This document shows positions 1 to 10,321 of a stretch of 64,000 bases of DNA, one piece after another. A program made the position numbers and the translations under genes. A model generated the notes under the pieces. It was not told where the DNA came from. It searched no databases and worked only from the letters and a program-made list of their open reading frames with translations. The stretch spans positions 620,001 to 684,000 of the forward strand of contig JAWZYV010013130.1 of assembly GCA_038373885.1 (NCBI GenBank). Reading direction: 5' to 3'. The stretch's first letter is position 1. The number at the start of each line of letters is the position of its first letter. Origin of the DNA: Cheiracanthium punctorium. Its lineage: Eukaryota; Arthropoda; Arachnida; Araneae; Cheiracanthiidae.

Positions 1-169
1 TTACCCTTCGCAATCTTGAAAGCGCCTATCAGATCTCAGTGTAAAGATTCGATCATCGGGAAAAGATGAACATATGAAAAATTAAGGATGATCAGTAATG
101 ATCAGGCGATGAATAGCCGATGCATCGATCATAGGCCTGGCAAAGCCCGAGCAAAGATTGCTGCTAGGG
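1..169 (+). mobile_element. Right end of family J element (copy 2)
   Basis: This stretch is rich in CGATGATC-like words and ends in TTGCTGCTAGGG at 169. That end matches the right end of the complete element at 5101-6571 (TTGCTACTAGGG). The preceding 100 bases also resemble that element's right part in their repeated gatgaa, ccgatg and gagca words. Only the right end lies in the window. No coding sequence is visible. The assignment rests on end similarity and similar composition. Confidence 0.45.
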
Positions 170-192
170 ACACACACACACACACACACATA
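170..192. repeat. (CA)n microsatellite, left half
   Basis: A run of CA dinucleotides ends in CACACATA at 185-192. The same octamer restarts at 4949-4956 and leads into CATA and TA repeats. This suggests one compound microsatellite split by the element at 193-4948. Confidence 0.8.
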
Positions 193-811
193 CACTGGCG
201 TAGCCAGGATTTTGTTTCGGGAGGGGCACAGAGAGTTTTGTCAACTGAATAATTGTTTAATTAATATACTAATTATTAATTGTAATTAAAAATATTTTAA
301 TTATTAATTAATCTTAAATTTAAAAACAAGATTATAATTATTAATTACAATTATAAGTAATAGTCTAATTATTAATTATAATTAAAAATAAGATTCAAAT
401 TAATAAATCTAAAAATTATTTAATTAGTAATTCCACAAAAATATCCTTAAATATATGTTTAAAGATGCTATTCAGTATTAATTTCGCAAGTTAATTAATA
501 ATTCGTCAATATAATTATCTCTGTATATAGATGCTTATGTACCGTTTTAGTCTGGCGAGTATCTCAACCAGATAAGATTTTTTTTTTTAATCCAGGCCCG
601 TATCTGCTAGTACAATAATATTATATTCTACAGTAAATATATCCAAAGAAAGATGCTGAAAAGAAAACCAAATGAGTGCTTTTTAAATCTCAATAAACGG
701 CCGTAGTAAAAAATATTTCTATGTAAAATTTTCTTGCTCTAAACAGGAAATATATCAGTCTATCCCGGATTTTCAATCAGCTCATATGTAGGTGCACACA
801 ACTAATACATA

Positions 812-2091
812 CAGGTTGATTCAAAATTAGAGTGACCAATTTTAAAAGCGTATAATTATTTATGGTAAATTTTAAAAGCTTTACCTCCAGTTTTATTTTA
901 AAAATTAAACGTTTAATTACCAATAGAACTATTTTTATTAGTGGAAGTAAAGTATGGCTCCGAAATTAGATCCTCAAACCCGAAACGAAATTTTAAAGCT
1001 TTTGAAGGACAACATGGTAGACATGGTTGCTCAAATTCTGTTATAAATAAATCATTTAAAATTCAGAAAAGACATTTTTCTAATGGATAACTATCTAAAC
1101 TTCGAAAAGAAATAAAATTTGGCTGGCAATCAAAAGCTCCAGGGGGAAAGTGTGGACGAAAGGAAGTCCTTGTTAAAAAAGAAGAAAAGATGCTGAAAAG
1201 ACTTATCGTTGTAGCAAATCCTCTGCCTCAAAGAACTTTAGAAAATAAACTGCTTGTATCGCAATCGACAATTTGTCGTCAGATAAGGGAAATTGGCTAT
1301 AAAAGTTGAAGAAGCTAGTCTGTCATCAAATATCTGCAAAGACTGTAGAAAAACGAAGAAAAAGGTTCTTGGCCTCTGTATTTAATGTTACACAAAGGTA
1401 GATACAAAACATGGATATGGATAACTTCGGATGAAGCATTGTTTCATCTGTCATCCATAACTTGCAAAACGAAGATACAATATATTTCATGCGAACAGCG
1501 TCGCAAAGACGCAGCTGTTTTGCAAATGGCAAGTTGGCCGTCAGGTGTTATGGTATGGATGGTAAGGTAATGTCTTCTAAGGGCTTAACAAAGCCATTTT
1601 TTGTAGAACCAAAGACTAAAATTGATGCTAAATACTATCAGAATAAAGTATTGAAGCACATGATCAAAGAAAGTAAATGTCTTTAATCTCAAGGGAACTT
1701 TGCTTTTCACCAAGATTCTGCACCAAGTCCTACAGCAAAATCAACTATAAAATGGCTGAAAGATGAGAAGAAAATAAATTTCCTTCCTCCTGAGAAATGG
1801 CTACTATCATCCCCTGACTGTGGTCCTTGAGATTATTTTTTATCTGGATACTTAAAAAACAATTAAATAGACGTAAAGTAAGAACACTTCAAGGGCTTAA
1901 AAAAGCAATCAAAGAAGAAGTTGGAAAAATACTCTCAAAAATCTTTGAAAAAGCTCTTTAGGCTTAACCTAAACGTTTATGTAAAGTGTACTATGCTAAA
2001 GGAAGCCACATTGAAAATTTCGTGTAAATAACTAATTCAATAAAATTTTATGATACTCTGAAATTGGTCACATTATTTTTGAATCAACCTG
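812..2091 (+). mobile_element. Tc1/mariner-type element with TA target duplication
   Basis: The element starts CAGGTTGATTCAAAA and ends in its inverted match TTTTTGAATCAACCTG. It is flanked by TA at 810-811 and 2092-2093. The inverted repeats extend about 30 bp with a few mismatches (ATTAGAGTGACCAATTT against AATAATGTGACCAATTT). At 1280 bp it has the usual length of a full Tc1/mariner element. It sits inside the larger element at 193-4948, so it inserted after that one. Confidence 0.88.
954..2027 (+). pseudogene. Tc1/mariner-superfamily transposase, inactivated
   Basis: This would be a DDE/D transposase that cuts and pastes the surrounding element. The ATG at 954 opens a short helix-turn-helix-like region (MAPKLDPQTRNEIL). 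Stops and shifts follow. Recognisable blocks are the pre-catalytic stretch ending in WITSDEALFHL (first Asp near 1430), the strand with AFHQDSAPSPTAKS (second Asp near 1716) and PPEKWLLSSPD followed by a stop and DYFLSGYLK (third acidic position near 1830, apparently Asp). At least three frame changes and several stops break the frame across about 340 codons. The order and spacing of the three acidic blocks fit the superfamily. The exact subgroup cannot be decided here. Confidence 0.85.
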
Positions 2092-2309
2092 TATTATAAT
2101 GAAAAACACGCAAGCACAAACCTGTTATTATTTTTTAAATTAACAGCCACAGATCAGCGACGCTAATAAAAAAAAAAAAACCTTTAGTTATAATGCACAG
2201 GCTGTACTAACTCGGCTTCTTATTGCAATTAATAAGTCAAAATGTACAATTTTATGCAATTACACATAATTCCCTCAGAAAATCTTATGACTATATTTTT
2301 TTATTTATC

Positions 2310-2680
2310 TTCTTATTTTTTCAAGATGCTTGTTTTTAATATAATGTTGCTCACAAACTTAAAATATTCTAAATAATGCAGACACAATGTTAAATTTAGA
2401 AATATATAGCTTGAAGAAAATCTTCCAAAACTCTGCCCTTCTGTATAAGGTTGATGAAAGGACTAAAATATTATGTATGTAGACACAATATTAAAATAGC
2501 CCAGACATCACTTGAAAAAAAATTCCGAAACTCTGCCTTTGGAATAAAGTTGATCACAAGATTCAAATTTTCTGCACATTGCTAACAAAATACGTATTTA
2601 AGTAACACAGGCCTCACTAGAAGAAAATCTTCCAAAATTCTTGTTTTTGGAATAAAGTGGGTTCAAAATATAGAGTCTTT
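2310..2680. repeat. Degenerate tandem repeat, period about 100 bp
   Basis: Three units align on a core of the form gaagaaaatcttccaaaactctgcc then tttggaataaagttgatcacaag. They start near 2410, 2511 and 2615. A more diverged fourth unit lies before them, from about 2310. Unit spacing is 101-104 bp. There is no open frame through the array. It lies in the 193-4948 element. Confidence 0.6.
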
Positions 2681-2907
2681 CTACTAAAGCACTAGCAGTC
2701 TTAAAAGAATATACATATTTAACTGCAAATTTTCGACTTGAATAAGTGTTGAGTTGTTAATTAAATCACTACAAAGTACACCTTACATAATATTGGAAAG
2801 ATTAAATGGTAAAAATATACCAGATTTTTATTTAAGAAAAAAAACGAAAAACAGATGCAGAAAACTTTCCAGAACGGATAAGTTCTAAAAATTATTGGGG
2901 GCGTCTC

Positions 2908-2938
2908 TGTGTGTGTGTGTGTGTGGGGGGGGGGGGGT
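2908..2938. repeat. (GT)n(G)n simple repeat
   Basis: A GT run passes directly into about 13 G residues. Confidence 0.9.
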
Positions 2939-3436
2939 TGCACTCATCGCTAGTTGGTGAACCGTAAGCCAGAGGATGGGCACTAGTGATGAGATGGACT
3001 CAACCCGAACCCAAACCAGGCTCAGGCTTGTGAGAAATTTTTATTAAACATACTCCTTGTAAACAGATTTTAAAAAATGATTCGTGGGAGAAATTTATAA
3101 TTAATATTATTTGATAAATTTTAACATAAAGAATTAGATAGTGCATTAATAGTTTGCTCTAATTATATTTGTCTTTAATTTGCACAAACAGCAAAATTAT
3201 GATATTCTACCAATGAAAAGTCATATACCTATTAGCCACTTTTATATACCTATTAGCTAAAATTTCGGGCTCGGGCTTCGACACCCTGAATAAGTACTAA
3301 AAGTTTTATTATATAATTTAAAAAACAAAAATGAAAATAGGTCTGTTTAATTGTTTATATAACTTGGAAGAAAAATATATTTAATTGAAAATCACATTTT
3401 AATAAGCAACAAAATGTCTTATTTTAGAATCAGAAA

Positions 3437-3660
3437 AGAGCCGACCGGATTGTATGGTGGATAAAGCACCGTACTACGGTTTCGGGTACAACTCCCGGCT
3501 GTCGGGTTCGATCCCCGACTGGGCGTGATTGTCCTTTGTCAGTCGCTTCATAGGGAGCGATGTTGGTCCACCTACTAGGTGCCCCCATAATAAAGTGGTC
3601 AAGAATTCTGGCCCGTTGTGGCCAAAGCCTTCCAAGGCAGCGGCCGGCCATTGGAAAAAA
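3437..3660 (+). mobile_element. tRNA-derived SINE with 11-bp target duplication
   Basis: An internal pol III B-box-like GGTTCGATCCC lies in a perfect T-arm stem (GTCGGG/CCCGAC) near 3503-3522. An A-box-like segment (TGGTGGATAAAGC) sits about 50 bp upstream. The element ends in a short A-run. The 11-mer AGAATCAGAAA flanks it at 3426-3436 and 3661-3671, as expected for target-primed insertion. At 224 bp it has normal SINE length. It is not a functional tRNA because acceptor and anticodon stems do not form. Confidence 0.85.
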
Positions 3661-4948
3661 AGAATCAGAAACGAAAGGTATTAAGACCCGATTTTTCAGA
3701 TTAATTTCAAAGCAAAACTGCTGTTCTCATTGGTTGCGGTTTAAAATTACAAAGGAAAGCACATAAGAATATTTTAAAAAATTTAACTGTCAGTAGTAAA
3801 AATATTATGAAGAAAACATTAATGCGAGAGTAAATTTTATTTAAAAAATACAGATTTAGTGGACTCTAGATAGACCTTATTTAGTCGTGAGCCGGATATC
3901 TGGAAGAGAAGTCGGATATCCAGTGATTGTGTTTCGGATATTGATAAATCAGCCGGATATCATGTGCGTCCCTAGATATTTCAAATATTCATTTATTCTT
4001 TTCCAGAGTATATAAAATAGTATTTATAAAGTTTTATATAATTACAGATTTACCCTCTTGCCAGTTGAAAGGGTATAAAGGAAATATTTCTTAAATTACA
4101 TATTCATGAAAATATGATAAATACAAATTTTTCAACATACTTAAGAAGATACTATGTCGTATGTATAATATCATCGCTTATATTATCATTTAAAAACACA
4201 CAATGAAATATTGAGTATTTACTTTAGTTCCTTTTCCTCGTGTGATTTCTGAAGTTTTCTGGAAATATCTGTTGATTTATGACTTTTCCCGCTTCCTGTA
4301 GATTTGAGTCTTCATTGTTAGCAAGCAAACTATGTATAATTTTTGGAATTTTATAAAAAAAATTCTCCTATACTTCTACTCAACGGGCGCTTTCTTGAGG
4401 CCATAATCTCTCTTTGAGCCTACCAACTCGACAGAGCAACACACTAGTAAAAAACACGAAAGTCTGGACCCTGGAAATTGTGGGAAAAGATCCAGCTTGT
4501 GCCCCTTCTTGAAATTTTATCGTTAGTAGAAAGTAACATTTTTGTACACACATAGTTTAAAAATACCACAGGTGGTCATGAAAGCGTATAATACTTAGGG
4601 ATGCATACTTCACAGGGTACAACGGAAACGAGGGGGACATTTTTACTATCCCGGGTATGAGATATTGCCCAGATATGTATATTTCTGGTGTGTAGGCGTG
4701 TTGAAAGTCGCCTCGGGTTAGTGATTAAATGCACCTTTTAGCCTTTATATTGATTTGTTTGTTTGTTTGTTTTTTCGCTGTCAACGTGAATGAATCTAAA
4801 AAACGTTTATCAGAAAGATTAGAAAAATACCACAGAACAAGGATTCTGAGACGATCAATTTTTACAAATTGCAACATACATATATATCAACTGAAAAAAT
4901 TTCGGGGGGGGCACGGGCCCGGTGGGCCCTCCCCTGGCTACGCCAGTG

Positions 4949-4963
4949 CACACATATACATAC

Positions 4964-4996
<33 letters not shown>

Positions 4997-5004
4997 CATA
5001 CATA
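4949..5004. repeat. Compound CA/CATA/TA microsatellite, right half
   Basis: CACACATA, then TACATA repeats, then an (AT) run, then CATACATA. It continues the repeat interrupted at 192 and ends at the TA (5003-5004) used by the following mariner element. Confidence 0.8.
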
Positions 5005-5399
5005 CAAAGGGCATTCCATAAAAACTGAGAGTAAAATCATGAAAAATCAAGAAATATATTTACAGCAAAAAATACATCATTCTTTTTCGAAATACCTTCC
5101 CCTAGTAGCAGTAACCCATCGGTCGATGATAGGCGGGTGAGTTAAATCCGAGGAGAAGGAGCAATGGCCGATCACGGCTTTTCATCCAAAAAAGGGGAAA
5201 TTTCATCGGCAACTGGTAGAAAATGCAAAATGTCCGCTCGGGGGGCCATAAAGCCGATCATCGTTCCCTGATGACTCCGATGAAATAACGAAAAGAAACC
5301 GATAAACTGTTTAAAATATATTTGTTAATAAAAAAATAAACGACTGGCAGCAAAATTTTCAAAAAATGTCCGTCCTGTTTATTATGTTTTCGTTTTTTG

Positions 5400-5525
5400 T
5401 ATGCTAAATTTTCGTTTTTCTGAAAAAAAAAAAAAAAAAAATTCTTCCACCCCCGGGCCCGAACCCTGAGCGTACTGATTCCGATATAAGCGCGCTACCC
5501 CTAAACCATCGAATCTTGTCATATG
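5400..5525 (-). mobile_element. Possible tRNA-derived SINE fragment
   Basis: On the minus strand, GATGGTTTAGGGGTAGCGCGC resembles an A-box region and GGGTTCGGGCCC a B box, about 45 bp apart. An A-run (5422-5440) lies beyond the C-rich end. The stems do not fold as a tRNA. No target duplication was found. Confidence 0.4.
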
Positions 5526-6175
5526 CAAGGCAAAGTGTGAAGTAGCGTTTATTTTAGTCTCAGATTGGGACTTTGGATGAAATTTTGACAAAGTGTTGTT
5601 CAGCTATTATTAATAATAGTCAAATTATTCGATTGGTAAGAAATTAATTTTACTTTTTACCAATGTATGTAAGTAGCAACAACATTCATAATTAATAATT
5701 AAAAAACAATATTGCCAATTGTATAGGAATTTTAGCGCTATTTTAACTTTCATATTTCTTGGATAACTTTTAAAAATTAACTGATTTTTCTTCTTGCTGT
5801 TTACCTTAAAGAGGTTTCAAAAGAGTTGCTCATTGTAATGAAGTTTCCATTTTTCTTATAATGCAGTTGACGCTCAAATAGATTTTCTTTTCTTTTTTTA
5901 AACACATTTTTTTAAATTATTTAAATATTACAAATGATTTTTATATAATAAACACATTTTTTTGCAAATATTTCTATTCAAATTTAAATTTTGTGGGAGG
6001 GAGCAAGGGGCGGGGATGCCACCCCCCTGCCCCTTCCCAACCCCAATACAAGAAATTTGAAGTAAATTATGCGATTAATTCAAGAATTGTTCAAAATTTC
6101 CCTTAGATTATGCAAAGGCACATCTAAATTACGCAAATATTTATAGGAATTTGGGTAAAGTGTAAACCAACTGGG

Positions 6176-6333
6176 CAGGCACGTATCCAAAAAAACATTT
6201 GAGGGGGGGAGGTCCAAACAGTAAAAAAGGCAGAATTTTACACAAAAATACTATATCATTACCATTTTAGTAACAAAAATCCAAATTTCGGGGGGGTCCG
6301 GACCCCCTGGACCACCCCTTAAATACGTCCTTG
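6176..6333 (-). mobile_element. hAT-like MITE, family A (copy 1)
   Basis: 158 bp. The ends CAGGCACGTATCC and TAAATACGTCCTTG are inverted. The flanking octamers CAACTGGG (6168-6175) and CCACTGGG (6334-6341) match at 7 of 8. The internal G/C blocks GGGGGTCCGGACCCCC and the middle CATTTTAGTAACAAAAAT match the copies at 11988-12154 and 50732-50959. Confidence 0.75.
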
Positions 6334-6571
6334 CCACTGGGGACACCTGCGAGGCCCGATGACTATAGAGCTGCAGTTTCGGATAAGATATTGTTTTTCG
6401 GTTTCCCATCGGCGAAACAGCTCGTCTAGATCACTTCTATCCATGAATAAAAATTCATCTATTGCAGATAAACAAAAGTGCACTTGCCGATGACTGAATT
6501 CGACGAGTCGACGAGTTAACGATGAGCCGATGAACGACCGAGCAGAAAACAAGCAGTCATTGCTACTAGGG

Positions 6572-6905
6572 TCCGTCAGATGATATGCAACGGTCCCATC
6601 GTTCAACCCACTTTTCAAAACAAGTAGAGAAGCCCTTTTCTGGAAGCTGCTTCAAAGAACCCCCCCCACTACTGAAATAACTTCAGAATATGTGTTAAAT
6701 TTTCTTCCACGGAGCTTCTCCTTCAACGTCGGAAACAGCCAGAAATCGCATGGTGCGAGATGTGGACTGTAAGGGGGATGTGGCATGATTTTAATATTTC
6801 ATTTACTAAGATATTGCGGAACAGAAGTAGCGACATGCGGGCGAGCATTATCGTGATGTAATGTGATCACTCGTCTCCATTCATGATTCACTCATCTCCA
6901 TTTCT
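6572..6905 (-). pseudogene. mariner transposase C-terminal half (split by insertion)
   Basis: Minus-strand translation shows the second catalytic block ITLHHDNARPHVA near 6850, then HPPYSPHLAPCDFWLF near 6730-6790 with the third catalytic Asp, then LKEKLRGRKF. These are hallmarks of mariner transposases. A stop and a frameshift in a G-run (near 6660) inactivate it. The reading frame is cut at 6572 by the element at 5101-6571. The last few codons and the stop (RYFEKE-stop) lie on the far side, at about 5070-5100. The N-terminal half is missing. Confidence 0.85.
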
Positions 6906-7429
6906 GTAAGGCAAATAAAACAGTTCTTTAAACAAGCACGGAACTAGGAAAATAAAATCGTTTGCTTCTTTTAGAATTTTGTATAAAAGTACAGTTAACA
7001 GATTGAAAAAATCGCCTGCACTTCTATTTTTTTTAGTTTCGTGGTGTTGCCACTACGTAAAAAAATAACTTTCAGTTTTTATGGAATGCCCTTTGTATAT
7101 ATAATTCGATCTTCGAACCTCGTCAGGGGAGACCCCTCCTGAACTCCCCCTAATATTTTAGTTTCATTATTGCCATATAAAAACGATATTAATTGACTAT
7201 GTCATTTTATCTCTCACCCCTTTTCTTTTTCTTTTCTTCTTTTACATTTATTACATCGACTGGAAGTAGGAGGGTTTCCTGATCTTTCCTTGTAATGACA
7301 AACGTGGGTCGATGATCATTGAAGTAACTTATATAATTTTTAGTATCTATCTTAACACGCCAAAAATTTTGCTTTTCGTTATTTGATATTGTTGAGAGTG
7401 CTTTGGGCGAGTAGGGTTGCTGTATTTCA

Positions 7430-8260
7430 CCTGGTAACCATCCAGAGTGGATAAGAATCACAGGCTGTTAGGCTAGACTTATGTTTAAAATTATTCTTTT
7501 TTCCACTTTCAGATTCGGTAGCCCAGTGCCCGATGCGTTTACATCTTTTACAAGTTATTCCTGATGCGTCCTTAATTTTATGAGTCGGCTGGCCCGAGCA
7601 TTTTCCATAATTTTTATTTTTAGACGCAGGTTTTCTAGGAGCAGCCACGAAAGCACCTGAGTCTTCCGCTTGTCTATCATCGTTACGCCTGGCATTTGAG
7701 TCTGAGTATTTCTGGCTTCGGAAGCTCATCTCTCGATTCCATAGCACATCGAAAATTGTCGAAAGCCGAAGGGAGGCTATATAACAGCATTACAGTCAGC
7801 AAGTCGTCGTCTATTTTAATATCCATTTCTGAAAGTCTGTCGAAGATGTCGACTATACTATGTCGAAGAATTTTCTCAAATGGTCGTGAATTCCATTAGA
7901 CGAGTCGAGTATCTTATATTGAATTAAAGATTTCATTAATGCTGCTTTATGAGCAGGTCCTTTAGACTGATAGATTTCTCCCAGTTTTTTCCAGACATCT
8001 GATGAAGTGTCACAATTTTTAATTTGTTTGAGTTCAGATGGCGATATACATAGAATTATATCTGCTTTTGCTTTTTCGTCCATTTGGACCCACGTATCGA
8101 ACTCTTGCGATTTTTCGTCATTTTCCAAAACTTTAGATTTAGGCATTGAACCTGATGCATAAATCCAGGCATCAATCTTTATTAAAAGCGCTTTCATTTG
8201 CATTTTCCATGTTTCGTAATTATTCGGCGTTTCAATTCGCCAAGTTCCAGTCGCCATTTT
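7430..8260 (-). pseudogene. copia-type Gag polyprotein, frameshifted
   Basis: This is the structural protein of a Ty1/copia particle. The start at MATGTWRIETPNNYETWK (about 8256) opens a gag domain with the typical W-x-x-M patch. It runs through ALLIKIDAWIYASG and SDVWKKLGEIYQSKGPAHKA to HDHLRKFFDIV (7853). A frameshift near 7850 leads into a basic stretch and a zinc knuckle, CKRCKRIGHWATES near 7520-7560, in which the last Cys is replaced by Ser. The next 250 bases (7207-7461) have an open frame ending in a Lys/Glu-rich tail over the purine tract; I do not recognise it. The family assignment is solid for gag, and no pol domain follows. Confidence 0.75.
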
Positions 8261-8466
8261 GAGGATGAATGATGCAGCCTTGAAACGAACGTTAAAAAAC
8301 AGCAAATAAATAAATTTATCTATCTGGTGTCCATAGCCTTTTAGAAATGTTAGCAGAGTTATGGAACAAATATAGTAAGCGCAGGATTTTAACATAGCAT
8401 TTTATTAGAACGGAAGAAACAGGCACATCACATAACAAGGTAACATCAAGAACGAAAAAAGTATAG

Positions 8467-8583
8467 ATTTGTTTGTGTTTGTGGGATTACGGCCAATTAG
8501 CTACGCGTGGGCTCTAGGCCGATGGGTGAGGTGCCCTCCGTGGGGATCTTTCTAAGGGGTCCTAACCCGTATTTACTCTAAGT
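8467..8583 (-). mobile_element. 5'-truncated SINE in the copia leader
   Basis: Flanked by the 13-mer GAAAAAAGTATAG at 8454-8466 and 8584-8596. The body (TTTCTAAGGGGTCCTAACCCG) matches the 3' part of the SINEs at 42170-42650. The T/G-rich left edge is the reverse of their tail. The tRNA-like head is missing, as in 5'-truncated insertions. Confidence 0.8.
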
Positions 8584-8810
8584 GAAAAAAGTATAGAAGT
8601 GAAAAGAATGCGTGCGCGAGCAGAGTTACAGTTAGGTAGATACATTTTTATTGAGGGATACAGAATTCAGGAGGATAAGACGTTGCACAATAAAAAAAAT
8701 AAACGTTCAATACTCAACAATTTATTCTTACTTTTATGTCGCATTTTTGGGACACATTTTTCGGACAATTTTCAATAAAGGGGAGAGATAAAATGACATA
8801 GTCATTAATA

Positions 8811-9094
8811 AATCATAAAATATTTCCTCTATAACAATGGAAAAAATACTGTACTAAAACGGATGAAATTTGAGAACAGTTATTTTTAACTCTTGAAACA
8901 AAAAGTAAATAGTGCAATAAGTATAATTAATAAAATACATAAAAGGGCTTACTTTTTCCCCCTTTTATCAAAACAACTCTACAGCCATTGGTATCACTGG
9001 GGACCGAATCAGCTTTTAGCGGTAGTGTGTGTGTGTACGTCCAAAACAAAGTTCATTGGAAGGATTGGAAATTGCAAATCTATGTGCTCACAAC

Positions 9095-9127
<33 letters not shown>

Positions 9128-9860
9128 CTCCACAGCCACTGGACATTAGCAGGGCTTGACTGTCAAGAAACATTTGACGGTCAAAAACTGAAGCGGCCGA
9201 CTTTGATTTTCAAAGGGTCTTTCCAATAAGTAAGGAGAGGCATCATTTTTAATTTAAACAAAACTACATTTCCCCTCTCAAAGCGCAACTATAATGGATG
9301 TCTTCTCCTTAACGAATTCCTGACAAAAACACCAAATGATCAGTACATTGTAGTATTTTGTCCAGACTAATACTTTATCTTTATTTAAAATTTACCGATT
9401 TGACAAGAAAATTACGAAAACTACTTACTTGTACTCATACATAAAACAAGATAATATTTCACTGCAGGATACAAATATTCGGCTGGTAAAATTCATTTAA
9501 CTTAACTTGACACACAGACATAATTTATTTAGCTTAGCTCTTTGTAATCCATTCTTTGCAGCTCATTCAATAATCCCTCCAATCCTCTTGGACATCTCCC
9601 GTGTTCTTCGTGAGATTGTCCCCGTTTCTCGTTCGATTCTGAGCTCAATGTTTTTCCTTGGCTTGGACAGAAGATTTAAATTTTTAAGAGTCCAGTACGT
9701 TATTTTTATATATTTATCTTTTATTTTTATATATTTATTTATTTTGGAGGGGGTGGGGGTGGGGGATTGTAAATATTTTTAGAAAAGTAATGTGGAAAAA
9801 AGTATTTAATAATTTGAGGAGCTGGAACGACTTTTAGTGTAATTTCATTAACCAAAAGCG
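8811..9860. other. No recognisable gene; A-run and low complexity
   Basis: AT-rich sequence with a (GT) run near 9024-9036 and a 24-base A-run near 9105-9127 (ending AAACTCCACAGCC). The small open frames at 8893-9229 and 9507-9782 run through low-complexity DNA and show no family motif. A G-rich block lies at 9746-9766. Confidence 0.6.
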
Positions 9861-9865
9861 GGGGA

Positions 9866-10321
9866 CAGGGGTCGATACAAACAAAAATTGGGTCCGTTTT
9901 GTGACCCTTTCACAAATTACAATCGATGTAAACGGAACTCCTTCACAAAAATACAGTCGATAAAACTACTCTTCATTGGCATTTTACCGTACATTTTAAT
10001 CTGTTTCATCAATTAACAAAAAAAAGTGACTTTTATTAAAATTTGGTTTGAAAATTCACAAAAATAAGTGCTGAAATTCACAAAATTGAGCATTGAAATT
10101 CACTAAAATGCAGTCGATTAAAACTACTCTTCATTGGCATTTTACCGTACATTTTAATGTGTTTCATCAGTTAACAAAAAAAAATTGGCTTTTATTAAAA
10201 TTTGGTCTGAAAATTCACAAAAATAAGTGCTGAAATTCACAAAATTAAGCATTGAAATTCACAAAAATATGCAGTTTTTACAAAAATGGGACCCTGGAAA
10301 ATATTCCTGGATCGACCCCTG
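9866..10321. mobile_element. hAT-like MITE with internal tandem duplication
   Basis: The ends CAGGGGTCGAT and ATCGACCCCTG are inverted, and the inner parts (GGGTCC and GGGACC) pair loosely. CAGGGGT-type ends are common in hAT. No 8-bp target duplication survives. Two direct copies of about 158 bp, starting near 9943 and 10101, share CTACTCTTCATTGGCATTTT and a ladder of AAATTCACAAAA words. Confidence 0.65.

Larger units (their letters stand above)
193..4948. mobile_element. Putative 4.76 kb hAT-like non-autonomous TIR element
   Basis: The left end reads CACTGGCGTAGCCAG and the right end CTGGCTACGCCAGTG, which are perfect 15-bp inverted repeats. Both flanks carry the octamer CACACATA (185-192 and 4949-4956), consistent with the 8-bp target duplication of hAT elements. 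The flanks are microsatellite, so part of the octamer match could be chance. No transposase of its own is visible inside. The interior holds a Tc1-like relic (812-2091), a 100-bp tandem array and a SINE. The remainder (194-811, 2681-3425, 3672-4890) is AT-rich with no recognisable gene. The alternative is two unrelated ends of similar small elements. Confidence 0.5.
5101..6571. mobile_element. Family J TIR element with 3-bp target duplication
   Basis: The ends CCTAGTAGCAGTAAC (left) and, reversed, CCCTAGTAGCAATGAC (right) form inverted repeats. The triplet TCC flanks it at 5098-5100 and 6572-6574. Deleting the element and one TCC rejoins the mariner reading frame, which independently fixes the borders. 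There is no recognisable transposase. The open stretch at 6319-6618 on the minus strand crosses the border and has no known motif, so it is not accepted as a gene. The element contains a hAT-like MITE (6176-6333) and a tRNA-like segment (5440-5520). The superfamily is uncertain. Confidence 0.75.
5005..7095 (-). mobile_element. mariner-like element, interrupted and 5'-deleted
   Basis: The inverted ends read CAAAGGGCATTCCATAAAAA from the left and the same on the reverse strand from the right. They are flanked by TA at 5003-5004 and 7096-7097. Removing the inserted element at 5101-6571 plus one 3-bp duplication leaves about 617 bp. That is roughly half a mariner, so the N-terminal transposase half has been lost internally. 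The remaining code is on the minus strand. Confidence 0.85.
7193..8810 (-). mobile_element. Ty1/copia retrotransposon relic (gag retained, pol absent)
   Basis: On the minus strand a 5' leader or LTR (about 8803 to 8349) is followed by GGCTATGGACACCAG (8340-8326), which resembles the primer-binding region of copia elements. A gag frame follows, then a purine tract (about 7250-7213, ending AAAAGGGG) directly before TGAGAGATAAAATGACATAG. The ends TGACTATGTCATTTTATC (7197 onward) and its reverse complement (ending near 8803) are inverted about each other. Protease, integrase, reverse transcriptase and RNase H are all missing. A SINE interrupts the 5' part. The exact LTR borders are unclear. Confidence 0.65.

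Noticed and set aside
3437..3660. tRNA gene candidate
   Set aside because: The T-arm is perfect, but acceptor and anticodon stems do not form, and the segment is flanked by an 11-bp target duplication, so it is a SINE.
4729..5140. Overlapping open frames on both strands
   Set aside because: They run through a microsatellite and a C/G-rich element end. The Tyr/Ile/His runs come from the CATA and TA repeats, and no family motif is present.
6319..6618. 99-residue minus-strand frame
   Set aside because: It crosses the border between the mariner and the family J insert, so it cannot be an ancestral gene.
9507..9782. Signal-peptide-like open frame
   Set aside because: The hydrophobic stretch comes from T-rich and TA-rich DNA. 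There is no stable continuation and no known domain.
9866..10321. 8-bp target duplication for this hAT-like MITE
   Set aside because: The flanking octamers (GCGGGGGA and ATAAATTA) do not match, so only the inverted ends were used.
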